Shown: piece after piece, positions 61,546 through 64,000 of the stretch
How the letters are laid out: each line of letters begins with the position of its first letter
How positions within the stretch are numbered: position 1 is the stretch's first letter
Source of the DNA: Vespula vulgaris
Taxonomy: Eukaryota; Arthropoda; Insecta; Hymenoptera; Vespidae
Length of the DNA: 64,000 bases
Reading direction: 5' to 3'
NCBI RefSeq assembly: GCF_905475345.1
Contig: NC_066608.1
Span: 1,483,501 to 1,547,500 of the forward strand
Program-made: the position numbers and the translations under genes
The notes under the pieces: model-generated
The model's database searches: none
Seen by the model: only the letters and a program-made list of their open reading frames with translations
What the model was told of the DNA's origin: nothing

Positions 61546-62925
61546 CTATGTGAGTACGTGTGTGTATGTATGTGTAACGAAGAGAAAAAGAAAAGAGACG
61601 AAGTACATTCGTCAAACTTTACGAGAATGTGAATTTTGTTCTTTTCCCTGAAATTATACGAAACATCCGCTTCCAATAAATTTTAAGGTAAATCCTTTGT
61701 TAGAGCGACAAAAATGTCGAGTGAGTTCCCTCGTTAAGCCGTACAGCAAAGTTTCTAAATTTTTATCAACCACCCGTGTACATATATACCTACTTCTATT
61801 TCGTTTGTTGAGCCTTGTCGGAGCTAAAAAAAAAAAAGAAAAAAAAAAGAAAAAAAGAAAGAAAAAAGGGAAACTGAACGCTTTTTCTCCATAGTAACAA
61901 GAGTAAATTGCAATGCGTTCGTAGGTGCACGATATATCGAAGCTTTTTCCTAATGTTTCGAAACAAAAAGCACGACGTTATAGCCTGGGACCAAAACAAT
62001 ACATATACATATATATATATATGTGTGTGTGTATATATATATATATATTCGTATATACAATAAATAGATACACCAATATATACATACGTTCTTCTATTGT
62101 CTAATTGTGTATTGTGTTTGCTTCCTAACGATTTCTCTCTCCCTCTCTTTCTCTCTTTCTCTCTCGTATCGTTTTCTAATTCTCCACTAGGTATCTGCTA
62201 GCTGGTTGAAATAAAATTGGCCTAGTCGTTTAATTCGACATATGGACGCCGATCGTCCGACAAATTCGCAAATATACATACATACGTACACACACAGTAT
62301 CTATATCTATATCTCTTGATAAGACACTCGTTCTATTTCTTTTTTTTTCTTTTTACGATTCGTTGTTTCTCTATTACGAACATCCACGTATTAATCTCGC
62401 GTTCAAATCGTTTAATTTCTGTGTACACACACAAAGAGACACAGACATTCATCCATAGTCCTTTGTTCAACGTTACGAATTAAACTCTTTACGAGTGATT
62501 GTCTACGCAACGCTTTACGACTTCTTGAATCTTTAATTGGATTCACCCCTTTCTCAGCTCCGGAAACACACTTGACTTTAGCTTCGAGCAACATTAACGT
62601 TGCTGGATTTATCGCGGTAGCGCAGTGCGAAAAAGCGAACAGCGTTATTGCCGCCTCGATAACGAATGGCTCTCTCGCGAGTGGCTTCCGCTAATTTTCC
62701 TCATTCCCCATCGTCCCCTCTAACCCCTTTAACTTTTAGATAAATTGCTCGCCACCGCTCTTACTTCCTTCTTCTTTTCCTTCTCTTTCTTTTCCTCCTT
62801 CTTCTCCTCTTTCTTTCCTTTTCTCTTCATTCTTTTCTTCTTTTTTATCTCATTTTGTAAAGGCGTGACTGTCGAGATATTTCACATCGACGAATTACAG
62901 TCGAACGTCGTAATTCTTTTCTCTT

Positions 62926-62956
<31 letters not shown>

Positions 62957-63269
62957 TTTCTAGACGTTCTCTTTCAAGGGAATACCGTTTGTGTACCAAG
63001 TTTTACAGATTCTCTGAGTATACTCGACAAAGCTAACACGTTCTACACGTTCTATATCTAGCTCGAGGACATTTTATCTACGGAAGAAATTTTCAAATTA
63101 GAATCGATATCGTTCGGGAAGTAAAAGAGCCATTGCTTTGTAATTTTCAGTCTGCCTTTCCATATCGTTCTTGGATTTGACCCTTTAAACCGAAGCCACG
63201 GGGACGTTCGGAATATTTTTCCAAGCTGAGGTGTTAAACCGATATTCTCTCTATGTGTGTGTGTATGTG

Positions 63270-63275
<6 letters not shown>

Positions 63276-63316
<41 letters not shown>
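63276..63316 (+). repeat. (CT)n microsatellite
   Basis: A pure CT run after a short GT run. Confidence 0.9.
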
Positions 63317-63320
<4 letters not shown>

Positions 63321-63433
63321 CTTTCTCTCTTTCTTGCTTTATATATACCGTGACTCGTTTCTTTTTCCTCGGGAAAAAGGCGAAAGAAGATGAAAATCTA
63401 GGTTACGTACATACACGTTCTCTCCTCTTTTCT

Positions 63434-63435
63434 AT

Positions 63436-63466
<31 letters not shown>

Positions 63467-63565
63467 TTCTATCACTCTTTCTTTCTTTCTTTCTTTCTGT
63501 CTTTCTCTTTCTCTTTTTTTCTCTTTCTCTTTCTCTTTCTCTTTCTCTTTCTCTTTATCTTTCTA
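63434..63565 (+). repeat. (CT)n, (TTTC)n and (CTCTTT)n compound tract
   Basis: Three pyrimidine repeat types follow one another; the last is a hexamer run of about eight copies. Confidence 0.9.
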
Positions 63566-63842
63566 TTTTCTCGACTCGCGTCGAGACAGAGTTGGAGACA
63601 AGTAGTAACCTTTCGCTTCGATACATCGTTTTAATGAATTCCGAGAGGTATGAAATCGAATTTCATTCGTTGATTTTTGAATAAAAACACAAGGTTCGTC
63701 AAAATCTGAATCGAGCTAATACACGATTGCAATTTTCAGATGAGTGTGAATCTTTTTTTATTTCTCTTTTTTTGTACTCTCTTCTCCTTTCTTTTCGTCT
63801 CTTCTCTTCTCTTTTTTCCTTTTTGCTTTTTTTCTCTTATCC

Positions 63843-63848
<6 letters not shown>

Positions 63849-63873
<25 letters not shown>
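63849..63873 (+). repeat. (CT)n microsatellite
   Basis: A pure CT run of 25 bases. Confidence 0.9.
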
Positions 63874-63874
<1 letters not shown>

Positions 63875-63960
63875 AAAAGAAATCTCTTCAGATAGAACTT
63901 TCAAAATGTTCACTCTACTGTATTCTCTCAAAGATTCATATACGTAAAAGTAGAAAATAT

Positions 63961-63963
<3 letters not shown>

Positions 63964-64000
<37 letters not shown>
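63964..64000 (+). repeat. (TA)n microsatellite running off the window
   Basis: A pure TA run to the last base; its full length is unknown. Confidence 0.9.

Larger units (their letters stand above)
61102..64000 (+). other. Start of intron 2 of the Ig-superfamily gene, open at window end
   Basis: From the donor at 61102 to the window end no sequence encoding the missing half of the Ig domain (Trp core and second Cys) was seen in any frame. The stretch is dominated by (AT)n (61433-61543, 62005-62048, 63964-64000) and CT/TTTC repeats (63276-63565, 63849-63873). A moderately GC-rich unique patch lies at about 62520-62720. Confidence 0.6.

Overview
The window looks like a gene-poor piece of an insect nuclear genome, most likely from a hymenopteran (bee, wasp or ant). 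The reasons are high A+T, no visible CpG depletion, a very high density of simple repeats ((CT)n, (AT)n, TTTC/TTCC tetramers, trinucleotides), small exons with consensus GT-AG splice sites, and a recognisable animal immunoglobulin-domain exon. The lineage is an inference; no search was possible. Nothing bacterial (operons, Shine-Dalgarno sites, CRISPR arrays) is present. Almost all long open frames are translations of low-complexity tracts (poly-Leu, Ser/Phe, Arg/Glu, Tyr/Ile runs) and are not annotated as genes.

The one gene I support well starts near the right end on the + strand. A 5'-UTR acceptor lies at 57970/57971. A 58-base coding exon (58014-58071) encodes a signal peptide. After a 2.86 kb intron, a 173-base exon (60929-61101) encodes the N-terminus of an immunoglobulin domain ending in a clean GT donor. 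The splice phases match. The rest of the gene lies beyond 64000, and its promoter lies somewhere to the left, so much of the window may be 5' intron or upstream sequence of this neural-type cell-surface gene (perhaps of the dpr/zig-8-like group).

Layout: 1-45.6 kb is noncoding sequence full of microsatellites, with several diverged long-unit tandem duplications (about 5.1-5.7, 17.9-18.2, 18.5-18.9 and 19.9-20.6 kb), a short HTH-transposase-like relic (25.15-25.41 kb), and two CpG-dense islands (about 12.0-12.3 and 43.2-43.4 kb). From about 45.7 to 51.9 kb the character changes: very A+T-rich with no long CT/GA microsatellites. This part holds a probable piggyBac-type TTAA MITE (45655-46083) and a promoter-like cluster (NRF1 palindrome, YY1-like site, paired ETS cores). 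That cluster sits upstream of a possible small minus-strand gene encoding a 36-residue peptide that resembles a mitochondrial presequence. At 53.1-53.9 kb there is another tandem array of about five diverged units. From 57.6 kb onward is the immunoglobulin-superfamily gene.

The most interesting items are the TTAA element, the repeated pattern of 135-306 bp diverged tandem duplications, and the mini-gene/promoter candidate at 48.3-49.4 kb. All were found by eye and need alignment or RNA evidence.
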